A stretch of 10,692 bases of DNA from Desulfuromonadaceae bacterium UBA6124 (GCA_002423365.1 DIVU01000321.1:195-10886); one strand, 5' to 3'; counted from the stretch's first letter, positions 1 through 6,485 are shown. Program-made: numbers and translations. Notes: a model not told the origin generated them from the sequence alone.

Positions 1-734
1 TGCTCGATTTTCTCGGCGAAGTCACCCTTGCCTGCGGCCACCTGATCACTGGGCGGGCGCGCTTCCGCCGTTCCGATCTCTGGGCGATCATGCGCGAATG
101 CGGCGCCGACGCCCTGCCCATCGTCTCCCTCATCAGCGCTCTGGTGGGACTGATCTTCGCCTTCGTCGGGGCGGTGCAGCTCTCCATGTTCGGCGCCGAA
201 ATCTATGTCGCCAGTCTGGTCGCCATCGCCGTTGTCCGGGTCATGGGAGCGATCATGACCGGCATCATCATGGCCGGCCGCACCGGCGCCGCCTTTGCCG
301 CCCGCATCGGCACCATGCAGGTCAACGAAGAGATCGACGCCCTCGCCACCCTCGGCATCTCGCCGGTCGATTTCCTCGTTCTGCCCCGCATCATCGCCCT
401 GGTGCTGATGATGCCGCTGCTCTGCCTCTACGCCGATCTGATGGGGATTCTCGGGGGGCTGGCCGTCGGCGTCTTCATGCTCGATCTGAACCTGGGGGAA
501 TATCTGGAAATGACCAAGCTGGCGGTGGGGCTCAAGGATTTCTGGATCGGCCTCTTTCACAGCGCCGTCTTCGGCGTGCTGGTTGCCCTCTCCGGCTGCC
601 TGCGCGGGCTGCAATGCGGACGCAGCGCCTCGGCGGTGGGAGATGCCGCGACCTCGGCGGTCGTCACCGGTATCGTCAACATCATCGTGGCGACGGCGGT
701 CATTACCGTCATCTGCAATATTTTGGGGATCTGA
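1..734 (+). CDS. mlaE: MlaE/YrbE-family ABC lipid transporter permease (5' end outside window)
   Basis: Inner-membrane permease of an MCE-type ABC transporter that moves phospholipid between the inner membrane and the periplasmic MCE protein. The reading frame is open from base 3, so the start lies upstream. About 243 residues are visible. The hydrophobic core carries the family hallmarks: an ALVGLIFAFVGAVQL first segment, IIMAGRTGAAFAARIGTM with the following NEEIDAL (the coupling-helix region), LGISPVDFLVLPR, and a GCLRGLQCGRSASAVG tail followed by a last membrane helix. The visible N-terminus (FLGEVTLACGHLITGRARFRR) looks like the linker seen in permeases with an N-terminal STAS domain, so a STAS fusion may begin upstream; this is inference. 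The usual Glu of the conserved R-E-(L/M)-G motif is Val here (codon 240-242). The stop lies 3 bp before the ATPase start, implying co-translation. The family call is firm; the substrate is not shown by sequence. Confidence 0.93.
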   Translation, partial: LDFLGEVTLACGHLITGRARFRRSDLWAIMRECGADALPIVSLISALVGLIFAFVGAVQLSMFGAEIYVASLVAIAVVRVMGAIMTGIIMAGRTGAAFAARIGTMQVNEEIDALATLGISPVDFLVLPRIIALVLMMPLLCLYADLMGILGGLAVGVFMLDLNLGEYLEMTKLAVGLKDFWIGLFHSAVFGVLVALSGCLRGLQCGRSASAVGDAATSAVVTGIVNIIVATAVITVICNILGI

Positions 735-737
735 GCC

Positions 738-1502
738 ATGGCGACGACCGAAACGGCCATCGAAGTGCGGGATCTGACCATGGCCTACGGCAGCCGGGTC
801 ATCCAGCGGGATCTGACCTTCAACATCAACCGGGGGGATATCTTCATCATCATGGGCGGCAGCGGCTGCGGTAAGAGCACCCTGCTGCGCCACCTCATCG
901 GCCTGCAACCGCCGGCGAAAGGGAGTATTCATTTCGGCGAAACGGACTTCTGGAATCTGCCTCCCGACGATCGCCAGCGCTTCATGCGCCGTTTCGGAGT
1001 GCTCTACCAGAGCGGCGCCCTCTGGAGTTCCATGACCCTGGCGGAAAATATCGCCCTGCCGCTGGAGGAATATACCGACCTGTCCCGGGGGGATATTGCC
1101 GATCTGGTCGACCTCAAACTGGCCCTGGTCGGACTGGCCGGCTTTCGCGATTACTATCCCAGCGAAATTAGCGGCGGCATGAAAAAACGCGCCGGACTCG
1201 CCCGCGCCATGGCCCTCGACCCCGACATCCTCTTCTTCGACGAACCCTCGGCCGGTCTCGACCCGATCAGTTCGCAGTTGCTTGACGATCTCATTCTCGA
1301 ACTGCGGGACAGCCTCGGCGCCACGGTGGTGGTCGTCACCCACGAACTGGCGAGCATCTTCGCCATCGGCAACAACTGCGTCTTTCTCGACGCCGGAACC
1401 AAGACCATGATCGCCACCGGCGACCCCAAAAAGCTGCGGGACGAATCCGAAGACCCGCTGGTGCGGCGCTTTCTCACCCGGGGCAAAGAAGAAGTAAAGT
1501 GA
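738..1502 (+). CDS. mlaF: MlaF-like ABC transporter ATP-binding protein
   Basis: Cytoplasmic ATPase that powers the MlaE-type permease. The 254-residue length is normal for MlaF. All nucleotide-binding motifs are intact: Walker A GGSGCGKST at residues 40-48, Q-loop Gln91 (LYQSGALWSSMT, typical of the MlaF branch), signature SGGMKKRAGLARA at 145-157 (MlaF style, M-K-K-R in place of the common Q-R-Q-R), Walker B ILFFDEP from 164, D-loop SAGLDP at 171-176 and switch His202. The ATG at 738 follows a GGGGA ribosome-binding sequence at 725-729 and sits 3 bp after the permease stop. The TGA stop overlaps the first base pair of a REP-like hairpin beginning at 1501. It forms one operon with the permease, the MCE protein and the lipoprotein. 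Confidence 0.95.
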   Translation: MATTETAIEVRDLTMAYGSRVIQRDLTFNINRGDIFIIMGGSGCGKSTLLRHLIGLQPPAKGSIHFGETDFWNLPPDDRQRFMRRFGVLYQSGALWSSMTLAENIALPLEEYTDLSRGDIADLVDLKLALVGLAGFRDYYPSEISGGMKKRAGLARAMALDPDILFFDEPSAGLDPISSQLLDDLILELRDSLGATVVVVTHELASIFAIGNNCVFLDAGTKTMIATGDPKKLRDESEDPLVRRFLTRGKEEVK

Positions 1503-1579
1503 TGCGGTTCGCTGCGCTCACCGGCATCCTACCGGATTTATCCATTTAAGTAGGATGCGGTGACGAATGGAACCACATC
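1501..1579. repeat. Pair of inverted REP-like palindromes between mlaF and mlaD
   Basis: Two related imperfect palindromes in opposite orientation fill most of the gap between the ATPase and the MCE gene. The first spans 1501-1528: GATGCGGT pairs with ACCGGCATC with one bulged G, around a loop rich in CGCTGCG. The second spans 1554-1579: GATGCGGT pairs with AACCACATC with one mismatch. The reverse complement of the second aligns with the first along nearly its whole length, including the flanking CATCCTAC. As a result the two also form a large outer hairpin: TCACCGGCATCCTAC (1518-1532) pairs with GTAGGATGCGGTGA (1550-1563) with one bulge and a 17-nt loop. The layout matches a BIME-type REP doublet, the kind mobilised by RAYT (TnpA-REP) transposases. 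That identity is inferred, since only one doublet is visible here. Confidence 0.75.
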
Positions 1580-1612
1580 GTCCTCTCCAGTTACCTGCTA
1601 TAGATTTCACGA

Positions 1613-1618
1613 AAGGAG
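1613..1618 (+). promoter_or_regulatory. Shine-Dalgarno that fixes the MCE protein start
   Basis: AAGGAG lies 10 nt before the ATG at 1629. The frame is open further upstream to an ATG at 1559-1561 region, but that stretch is REP-like repeat DNA without a ribosome-binding site. Protein sequence from 1629 starts directly with the expected short cytoplasmic tail and membrane anchor, so 1629 is the better start. Confidence 0.75.
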
Positions 1619-1628
1619 TTTTGTCCCC

Positions 1629-2624
1629 ATGAGCGCAAAAGTCGGCAAAGCCGTCATCGGGGCCTTTGTCCTCGGCGCCCTCGCCCTGGCGGTGGCCGGG
1701 GTGGTCCTCTTCGGATCGGGGAAGTTTTTCACCCCGCAGAAGAAATACGTCATGTATTTCGACGGCTCGGTCAAGGGGCTGTCGGTGGGTGCGCCGGTCG
1801 TCTTTCGCGGGGTCAAGGTCGGATCGGTCGTCGATATCGTCCTGCAAGGGGATATGGAGGCGATGACCTTCCGCGTACCGGTCATCGTCGAAGTCGACCC
1901 GAGCCGGTTTCAGATCACCAATGGCAAACCGTTTTCGGCCGATTACCATCAGGCCTTGATCGACCTGGGGCTGCGCGCCCAGTTGCAGACCCAGAGCCTG
2001 GTCACCGGACAGCTCATGGTCTATTTCGACTTTTACCCCGAGCGACCGGTGCGGTTGCTGCCGGATGATACGGGCTACGCCCAAGTTCCGACCATTCCTT
2101 CCACCGCCGACGAACTCGCCCAGAAGATCGAAGAATTGCCCCTCAAGCAGCTCGTGGAACGGGCCAACGATCTGGTCGGCGGTCTGGAACGACTGGTTAA
2201 TTCCGCCGATATCCAGGACGCGCCGCGCCAACTGAATCTGACCATCGCCGAGGCGCGGAATCTGCTGCGGAACATCAGCCGCGAAGTGGAACTGGTTTCC
2301 GCTGATGCCCGAGGGACCATCGGGGCAGCGACCGCCACCATCCGCCACGCCGACCGGGTGTTAGAATTCAGGGAGGGGGCGCCGGCGGAATTGGTGCAAA
2401 GCCTCAACCAGACCCTGGAGGATGTGCGCAGTTCGCTGGACAAGTTCGACGAAACCCTCGATGCCGTGGCAAATACCGCTTCGGACGAGCGTTCCATCTA
2501 TCAGCTGCGCACCGCGCTCAAGGATCTGGGGGAAGCCTCCCGAGCTTTCGGCTCTCTGGCCGAGTATCTCGACCGGCACCCCGAAGCCCTGCTCCGCGGG
2601 AAAACCCATCTGGAGGAAAAATGA
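1629..2624 (+). CDS. mlaD: MlaD/PqiB-like MCE-domain lipid transport protein
   Basis: Periplasmic, inner-membrane-anchored MCE protein of 331 residues that should oligomerise into a lipid-conducting ring or tunnel above the permease. Residues 8-30 form one membrane helix. Residues about 38-138 are the MCE domain (YVMYFDGSVKGLSVGAPVVFRGVKVGSV, then LGLRAQLQTQSLVTGQL and VYFDFYPE). The remainder is a long helical tail with heptad-like stretches (ELPLKQLVERANDLVGGLERLV, later AEYLDRHPEALLRGK). The TIPSTADEL segment and the RHPEALLRGK ending resemble PqiB/YebT-type MCE proteins more than E. coli MlaD, although only one MCE domain is present. At 331 residues it is far longer than E. coli MlaD (about 180), the extra length being the helical tail. 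Its stop overlaps the next start in ATGA (2621-2624), which indicates translational coupling to the lipoprotein. The symbol reflects family and operon position; PqiB-like is the alternative. Confidence 0.9.
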   Translation: MSAKVGKAVIGAFVLGALALAVAGVVLFGSGKFFTPQKKYVMYFDGSVKGLSVGAPVVFRGVKVGSVVDIVLQGDMEAMTFRVPVIVEVDPSRFQITNGKPFSADYHQALIDLGLRAQLQTQSLVTGQLMVYFDFYPERPVRLLPDDTGYAQVPTIPSTADELAQKIEELPLKQLVERANDLVGGLERLVNSADIQDAPRQLNLTIAEARNLLRNISREVELVSADARGTIGAATATIRHADRVLEFREGAPAELVQSLNQTLEDVRSSLDKFDETLDAVANTASDERSIYQLRTALKDLGEASRAFGSLAEYLDRHPEALLRGKTHLEEK

Positions 2625-3238
2625 ACTCGAAAAGCTCGCTGCTTGCGCCCCTCCTCATCCTGCTGCTCGTCCTGCAACTGAATGCTTGCGGCAAGACCCC
2701 CTCGGCGCGCATCTACGCCCTGGCCGCTCTCGCTGAAACCGGCCTGCAAGCGCCCGAGCACTCGCCCCAGGAAACGCGCCGGGTCGTCGCCGTCGGCCCC
2801 ATCGCCCTGCCCAAATATCTCGACCATTCCACCATCACCACCCGTGAAGGCTCGACCCTCCTCAAGCGTTCGGAACTCGATCGCTGGGGGGGCTCCCTGG
2901 AGGACGAAACGAGCCGGGTGCTGGTCGAGAATCTGGAACGACTGCTCCCCGGCGACCGTTTCCTGGTGCTGCCCTGGCTGGAATCGGGGAAAAGCGATTA
3001 CCGGGTGCAGCTGAACATCACTCGCTTCGATGGCCCGACGGCCGGCCCGGTCGAACTCAAAGCCGCCTGGCTGCTCTTCGGAGACAGCGACAAGGTTTCC
3101 ATCGCCAGCGGCACGGAAACGATCGCCGAACCTCTTCAGGGCGATGGTTACGGGGCAACGACCGAAGCCATGAGTCGGGCTCTTGCCGATCTGAGTCGGC
3201 GGATCGCTCTGGAAATCCAGGCCGTGACACACCACTGA
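2621..3238 (+). CDS. PqiC-like ABC-type transport auxiliary lipoprotein
   Basis: A 205-residue lipoprotein that should sit in the outer membrane and contact the MCE tunnel. It has a basic start (MNSKSS), a hydrophobic signal core LLAPLLILLLVLQL and a lipobox LNAC with lipidated Cys23. The residue at +2 is Gly, so there is no Asp retention signal and outer-membrane sorting is plausible. The mature part begins ARIYALAAL, then VVAVGPIALPKYLDHSTITTR and LLKRSELDRWGGSLEDETSRVLVENLERLLP. This is the pattern of the ABC auxiliary lipoprotein family (Pfam ABC_trans_aux, formerly DUF330, which includes PqiC). The ATG is preceded by GGAGG at 2612-2616 and overlaps the MCE gene stop by 4 nt. In the E. 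coli mla operon this place is taken by MlaC and MlaB; neither is seen here. Confidence 0.88.
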   Translation: MNSKSSLLAPLLILLLVLQLNACGKTPSARIYALAALAETGLQAPEHSPQETRRVVAVGPIALPKYLDHSTITTREGSTLLKRSELDRWGGSLEDETSRVLVENLERLLPGDRFLVLPWLESGKSDYRVQLNITRFDGPTAGPVELKAAWLLFGDSDKVSIASGTETIAEPLQGDGYGATTEAMSRALADLSRRIALEIQAVTHH

Positions 3239-3274
3239 CGGCGAGCTTCAGCCGCAACCCGGGACAGGTGAAAC

Positions 3275-3436
3275 ATGCTTCCATCTCGCAAAGCTCTTTA
3301 CCTGGTCCTGCCACTGTTTTTTCTGATGCTGGCCCTGTTTGCTTTCGGTACGGATTCGTCGCATGAACGCATGTTGCGCTTGCTTCAGATTGTCAAACAG
3401 GGGTTGAATGCTTTTGAATTCTCGCCTGCCCCTTAA
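3275..3436 (+). CDS. Small 53-residue membrane or secreted peptide ORF, unrecognised
   Basis: A short ORF in the otherwise empty 213-bp gap between the lipoprotein and the AOR-like gene. It starts MLPSRKALY, followed by a strong hydrophobic stretch LVLPLFFLMLALFAF at residues 10-24, which could be a membrane helix or an uncleaved signal peptide. A polar, possibly amphipathic tail follows (HERMLRLLQIVKQGLNAFEF, ending SPAP). The start has only a weak GGTG-type ribosome-binding sequence (3267-3270) about 4-5 nt upstream. The stop (TAA 3434-3436) overlaps the AAGG/AAAGG ribosome-binding region of the AOR-like gene, so translation of this ORF could influence that gene. I recognise no family. The basic-then-hydrophobic layout argues for a real peptide, but its length makes a chance ORF possible. 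Confidence 0.45.
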   Translation: MLPSRKALYLVLPLFFLMLALFAFGTDSSHERMLRLLQIVKQGLNAFEFSPAP

Positions 3437-3451
3437 GGAAAGGAACACCAT

Positions 3452-5323
3452 ATGGAGCAACGGGTGCTCATGGTCGACGCTGCCACCGGCTTCTACAAAA
3501 CTAAACGCTACGGCTTCGACCGCTATTTCGGGCCGGTGGATCTCGGCATCCATCTCACCGAGGAATACCGCAGCCTCAACTTCGGCGTCGGCGTCTTCGC
3601 CGGGTCGATCTTCCCCGGTTCGAACCGTCTGGTGGTCACCGGCTTTTCCCCCTGCTGGCAGGGCTACTACATCAGCTCCATGGGCGGCGCCGGGCTGGTC
3701 TTCGACAACCTCGGCGTCAACATGCTCAGTCTGGTCGGCAAGGCGCCGGTGCCCTCGGTGCTCTACCTGAATCGCAGCCACGGCGAGGAGATAGAGGTCG
3801 AGGTCGTTCCCATCGACGCGGAAGGCGTCTGGCGATCGGGCAGGCTCGGCGTCTACGCCCTGACCGATGAAGTCTATCGCCGCTTCAGCGACCGCTACGA
3901 AAAGGATCCGCGCATTCTCGCCACCGGCCCCGCCGCCTTGCACACCGACTTCGGCGGCATCATGTCGGTGCCCATCAGCAAGGGGAAAATCAGCCACGTC
4001 GACACCTGGGCCGGACGGGGGGGACTGGGCAGCGCCCTGGCGGGGGAGCACGGCATCGTCGCCGTCATCTACGGCGGCACGGTCGTCACCGAGGACTTCC
4101 GCGATCATAAGGTCGCCGACGAGTGGTTCAAAAACAAATACGACCAGCGCCTGATGCAGAAGGATCTTGAGGTCACCACCAAGTACCGCTACGACGAAAA
4201 GCTCAAAACCGGCGGCACCTTCGGCGTCAACTACGCGACCATGGGCGGGAAAATCCTGGCTTTCAACTACCGCACCATCGACTGGAGCGAGGAGCAGCGC
4301 GTCGAGCTGCACCAGAAATTCATCGTCGACCACTATCTGAAACAGTTCAACGACGAGACTATCGCGAACAAACAGCAGGCCACCTGCGGCGAGCCCTGCC
4401 CGGCGGTCTGCAAAAAACTCAACGGCATCTACAAGAAGGATTACGAACCCTACCAGACCCTCGGCCCCCTGTGCGGGATTTTCGACCAGCGCGCCGCCGA
4501 AAAGCTCAACCGCCACGGCGACGCCATGGGCTTCGACGCCATCTCCCTGGGCGGAGTACTGGCCTGGCTCATGGATTTGCTGGACGCAAAGACCCTGACC
4601 CCGGAAGAACTCGGCGTCAGCCGCCTTCCCCGCTGGCAGATGGAAGGCTTCGATCCGGTGGTCGATTCGGCGCACAACGCCGAACTCGCCCTGGAGTTGA
4701 TCGACGCCATCCTCGAAAAAAGGGGCATCCTCGATTTCGGCGAAGGGGTGCGCAAGTGGAGCCGCATCCACTCCAGCGATAAAGGAAAGGCGCTGCATGA
4801 TCGTCTGGTCTACATCGCCTTCAGCCGTCGGGGCTGGATAGTCCCCAACCAGTATTGGGTCGCCGGCGCCCTCGCCCCGATGGCGATCATGGGCAAGTAC
4901 TACATGATCTACAGCCACGACTTCATCCCCCCCCGCACCCTCGGGCGGATGTGCGCGGCGCGGCTGAAGCAGGAACTGATCCTCGACAACCTCGGCATCT
5001 GCCGCTTTCACCGGGGCTGGGCGGAAGAGCTGCTGCCCGAGGTCATGGGCACCCTGTACGGCGCCCGGGAACCGTTCCTGCGCGCTATCGAGGTCCTCGC
5101 CAGCCGCCTGCACAGCAACAACAGCCCGATTTTCTGGGAGTCGGAGCGGGACATCGACTATCTGCACAGCTTTCTGAAGCGGAAAAAAGAGGTCGACGGG
5201 GAAGAACATCCGGAACTGGCGGCGTGGCTGGCGCGCTTTGAACAAGACCGGATGGAGGCGGCCCGGGATTTCTGGTACGACACCCTCAAGGGGATCGATG
5301 AAAGCCTGCGGGAATTTTTCTGA
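3452..5323 (+). CDS. Aldehyde:ferredoxin oxidoreductase (AOR) family tungstoenzyme, divergent/BamB-like
   Basis: A 623-residue cytoplasmic oxidoreductase expected to bind a tungsten bis-pyranopterin and one [4Fe-4S] cluster. The N-terminal AOR domain is visible in the SGG-like SSMGGAGLVFDNLG and VGKAPVPSVLYL. Cluster cysteines are C312, C316 and C320 (CGEPCPAVC) and C517 (DNLGIC). The last spacing of 197 residues is almost that of Pyrococcus furiosus AOR, but the first spacing is CX3C rather than CX2C. Both pterin motifs of the type DxxGx(D/C) are present: D357AMGFD362 and D512NLGIC517. An ungapped match of DYEPYQTLG to EYESVWALG of P. furiosus AOR (recalled sequence) places Glu332 at catalytic Glu313. 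The equivalent of AOR His448 appears absent, the region reading RRGWIVPNQYW. That suggests a different substrate class, perhaps near BamB, the AOR-family subunit of class II benzoyl-CoA reductase. No ferredoxin or partner subunit is adjacent. Start: ATG at 3452 with AAAGGAA 6 nt upstream. Confidence 0.88.
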   Translation: MEQRVLMVDAATGFYKTKRYGFDRYFGPVDLGIHLTEEYRSLNFGVGVFAGSIFPGSNRLVVTGFSPCWQGYYISSMGGAGLVFDNLGVNMLSLVGKAPVPSVLYLNRSHGEEIEVEVVPIDAEGVWRSGRLGVYALTDEVYRRFSDRYEKDPRILATGPAALHTDFGGIMSVPISKGKISHVDTWAGRGGLGSALAGEHGIVAVIYGGTVVTEDFRDHKVADEWFKNKYDQRLMQKDLEVTTKYRYDEKLKTGGTFGVNYATMGGKILAFNYRTIDWSEEQRVELHQKFIVDHYLKQFNDETIANKQQATCGEPCPAVCKKLNGIYKKDYEPYQTLGPLCGIFDQRAAEKLNRHGDAMGFDAISLGGVLAWLMDLLDAKTLTPEELGVSRLPRWQMEGFDPVVDSAHNAELALELIDAILEKRGILDFGEGVRKWSRIHSSDKGKALHDRLVYIAFSRRGWIVPNQYWVAGALAPMAIMGKYYMIYSHDFIPPRTLGRMCAARLKQELILDNLGICRFHRGWAEELLPEVMGTLYGAREPFLRAIEVLASRLHSNNSPIFWESERDIDYLHSFLKRKKEVDGEEHPELAAWLARFEQDRMEAARDFWYDTLKGIDESLREFF

Positions 5324-5386
5324 TTGCCATCCGAGAAAAGCCCTTGCGAGTGAGGAGATGGCCATGATATAGCGATAAAAGATGAT

Positions 5387-5425
5387 CGCCCTGATAGCCT
5401 CCTCGCGGAGCTTCAGGGCGTTTTC
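5387..5425 (+). terminator. Intrinsic terminator after the AOR-like gene
   Basis: CGCCCTGA (5387-5394) pairs perfectly with TCAGGGCG (5413-5420). The stem continues inward as AGC-C-TCC with GGAGCT, with one bulge on the left arm, closing on a TCGC loop. TTTTCT follows at once. It lies 64 bp after the AOR-like stop and should end that transcript. It covers the upstream extension of the next reading frame, which supports the later start for that gene. Confidence 0.85.
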
Positions 5426-5510
5426 TCTATCCTTTTCCTCCTTCTGTTTTCAAGCAAAGGTTCGACGAGTCAGGCCAACCCGAAGATTCTCTCTCATCGT
5501 GAGTTCTGCC

Positions 5511-6443
5511 ATGCTTCGTTTTGTTCATTCGCTCTTCCGCTGCCCTTCCGATAGGGAGAAGGACCGGATCGCCGCAGCCGTCGAGCAGGCGGTGGAAAAC
5601 ACCGATCCGTGGATCCGCGCCGTGTCCGGCTACAAAAAGAAACTCCGGCCCGCCGCGGAGCGGGCTATCGCCTACCTGGACGAGCAGGTGGAATGCATGG
5701 CCCCGGCCTTATCTATGGAACCCTCCGGCTACAGCGACGATCCCCGGCTGCGCGCCTTCTTCATCTCCGCCGGTATGTTACGCAAGGTTCTCGACGGCGA
5801 CCCCTGTCTTGCGGAATACCGGCAAAGGCAGGGGAACCTCCCCGCCTACGCCCTGCTCTCCATGATCAAGCAGGAAAAGACCGTGTTCGGGGTCGAAATG
5901 ACCGGGGATGTCATTCTCCACGACGTTGCCCAGATCACGGTAAGCTTCGAAAATCATCATCTGTTCGCTCCTTCCGAGTCCGACACGGCGACCCGCGAGA
6001 AAATCAAGGAACTCGCCTTTGAACGACTCTTGCACCTGGCTTTGAAACGCATTGCCCTTCTCAAAACGGAATGCTCCCGCAAAGAGCGGAGAAACGCCCT
6101 ACTTCAAGCCAATGTGGGCCTTCAGCAGCATCTGCGCCGGGGCATGGACGATCCCCCCCACATCGCCGTCCCCGTGCAGGACATGGCCCAGGCGCAGCTC
6201 TGCCGCAGCCTGCCGGAAAATACCCAGGAGGACCGGATTCTCGATGCCTATCTGGAAATCCTCCGCGACGTGCTGATTCGTCCCGAAGACCATCTCTGGA
6301 TCAGTCAGGAATCGATCATCGTCGACCGCATGGGCATCAAGCGCCGCGAAGTCCAAGGAGACGCCTCCAAAGTCCCCCTCAATATGCTGAGCAACAGCGA
6401 AGGGCGCAGCCACGTGGTTTCCCTGGTCACCCTTCCCCGCTAA
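5511..6443 (+). CDS. Unrecognised soluble protein of about 310 residues
   Basis: I do not recognise a family. From the ATG at 5511 the protein has no signal peptide and no membrane helix. It is mixed charged and helical in the first two thirds (EKDRIAAAVEQAVENTDPWIR, KKLRPAAERAIAYLDEQVE, REKIKELAFERLLHLALKRI), with a repeated-looking stretch EDRILDAYLEILRDVLIRPEDHLWI. The C-terminal part (SQESIIVDRMGIKRREVQGD, ending SHVVSLVTLPR) looks beta-rich. The frame is open back to an ATG at 5382, but that start lies inside the terminator hairpin and would give a Ser/Arg-rich N-terminus without a ribosome-binding site. The 5511 start has a modest GTGAG at 5499-5503. It stands alone between two terminators or hairpins, so context gives no function. 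It is probably cytosolic; the coding status looks good from length, composition and lack of an alternative gene. Confidence 0.72.
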   Translation: MLRFVHSLFRCPSDREKDRIAAAVEQAVENTDPWIRAVSGYKKKLRPAAERAIAYLDEQVECMAPALSMEPSGYSDDPRLRAFFISAGMLRKVLDGDPCLAEYRQRQGNLPAYALLSMIKQEKTVFGVEMTGDVILHDVAQITVSFENHHLFAPSESDTATREKIKELAFERLLHLALKRIALLKTECSRKERRNALLQANVGLQQHLRRGMDDPPHIAVPVQDMAQAQLCRSLPENTQEDRILDAYLEILRDVLIRPEDHLWISQESIIVDRMGIKRREVQGDASKVPLNMLSNSEGRSHVVSLVTLPR

Positions 6444-6464
6444 TTCCCTCCTCCCGAATCTCGC

Positions 6465-6485
6465 CGGGCCGTTTCCAACGGCTCG
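6465..6485 (+). other. Hairpin after the 310-residue gene, terminator-like without T-run
   Basis: CGGGCCGTT (6465-6473) pairs with AACGGCTCG (6477-6485), one G·U included, around a TCC loop, 22 bp after the stop codon at 6441-6443. No T-tract follows (ACGCGATT), so intrinsic termination is doubtful. It could instead protect the transcript 3' end. Confidence 0.4.

Noticed and set aside
1518..2348. Minus-strand reading frame opposite the MCE gene
   Set aside because: It has no recognisable domain and is fully opposite a gene with MCE motifs and a good ribosome-binding site.
3239..3254. Possible terminator after the lipoprotein gene (CGGC...GCCG)
   Set aside because: Only four base pairs, with no T-run after it.
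4381..5002. Loss of the catalytic Glu of AOR (Gln335 at first glance in EPYQT)
   Set aside because: Aligning back from the GLDTIS/GFDAIS block without gaps puts Glu332, not Gln335, at the P. furiosus Glu313 position, so the Glu is retained.
3248..5365. Very long minus-strand reading frame (705 codons) opposite the AOR-like gene
   Set aside because: It is the antisense shadow of a GC-rich gene. The + strand frame shows clear AOR-family motifs, and the minus frame gives low-complexity Gly/Ala/Asp/Val-rich sequence with no domain.
5358..5372. Four-codon mini-ORF (ATG GCC ATG ATA TAG) after GAGGAG, as a possible leader peptide
   Set aside because: The Shine-Dalgarno abuts the ATG with no spacing, and the mini-ORF precedes a terminator rather than an attenuator of a biosynthetic gene.
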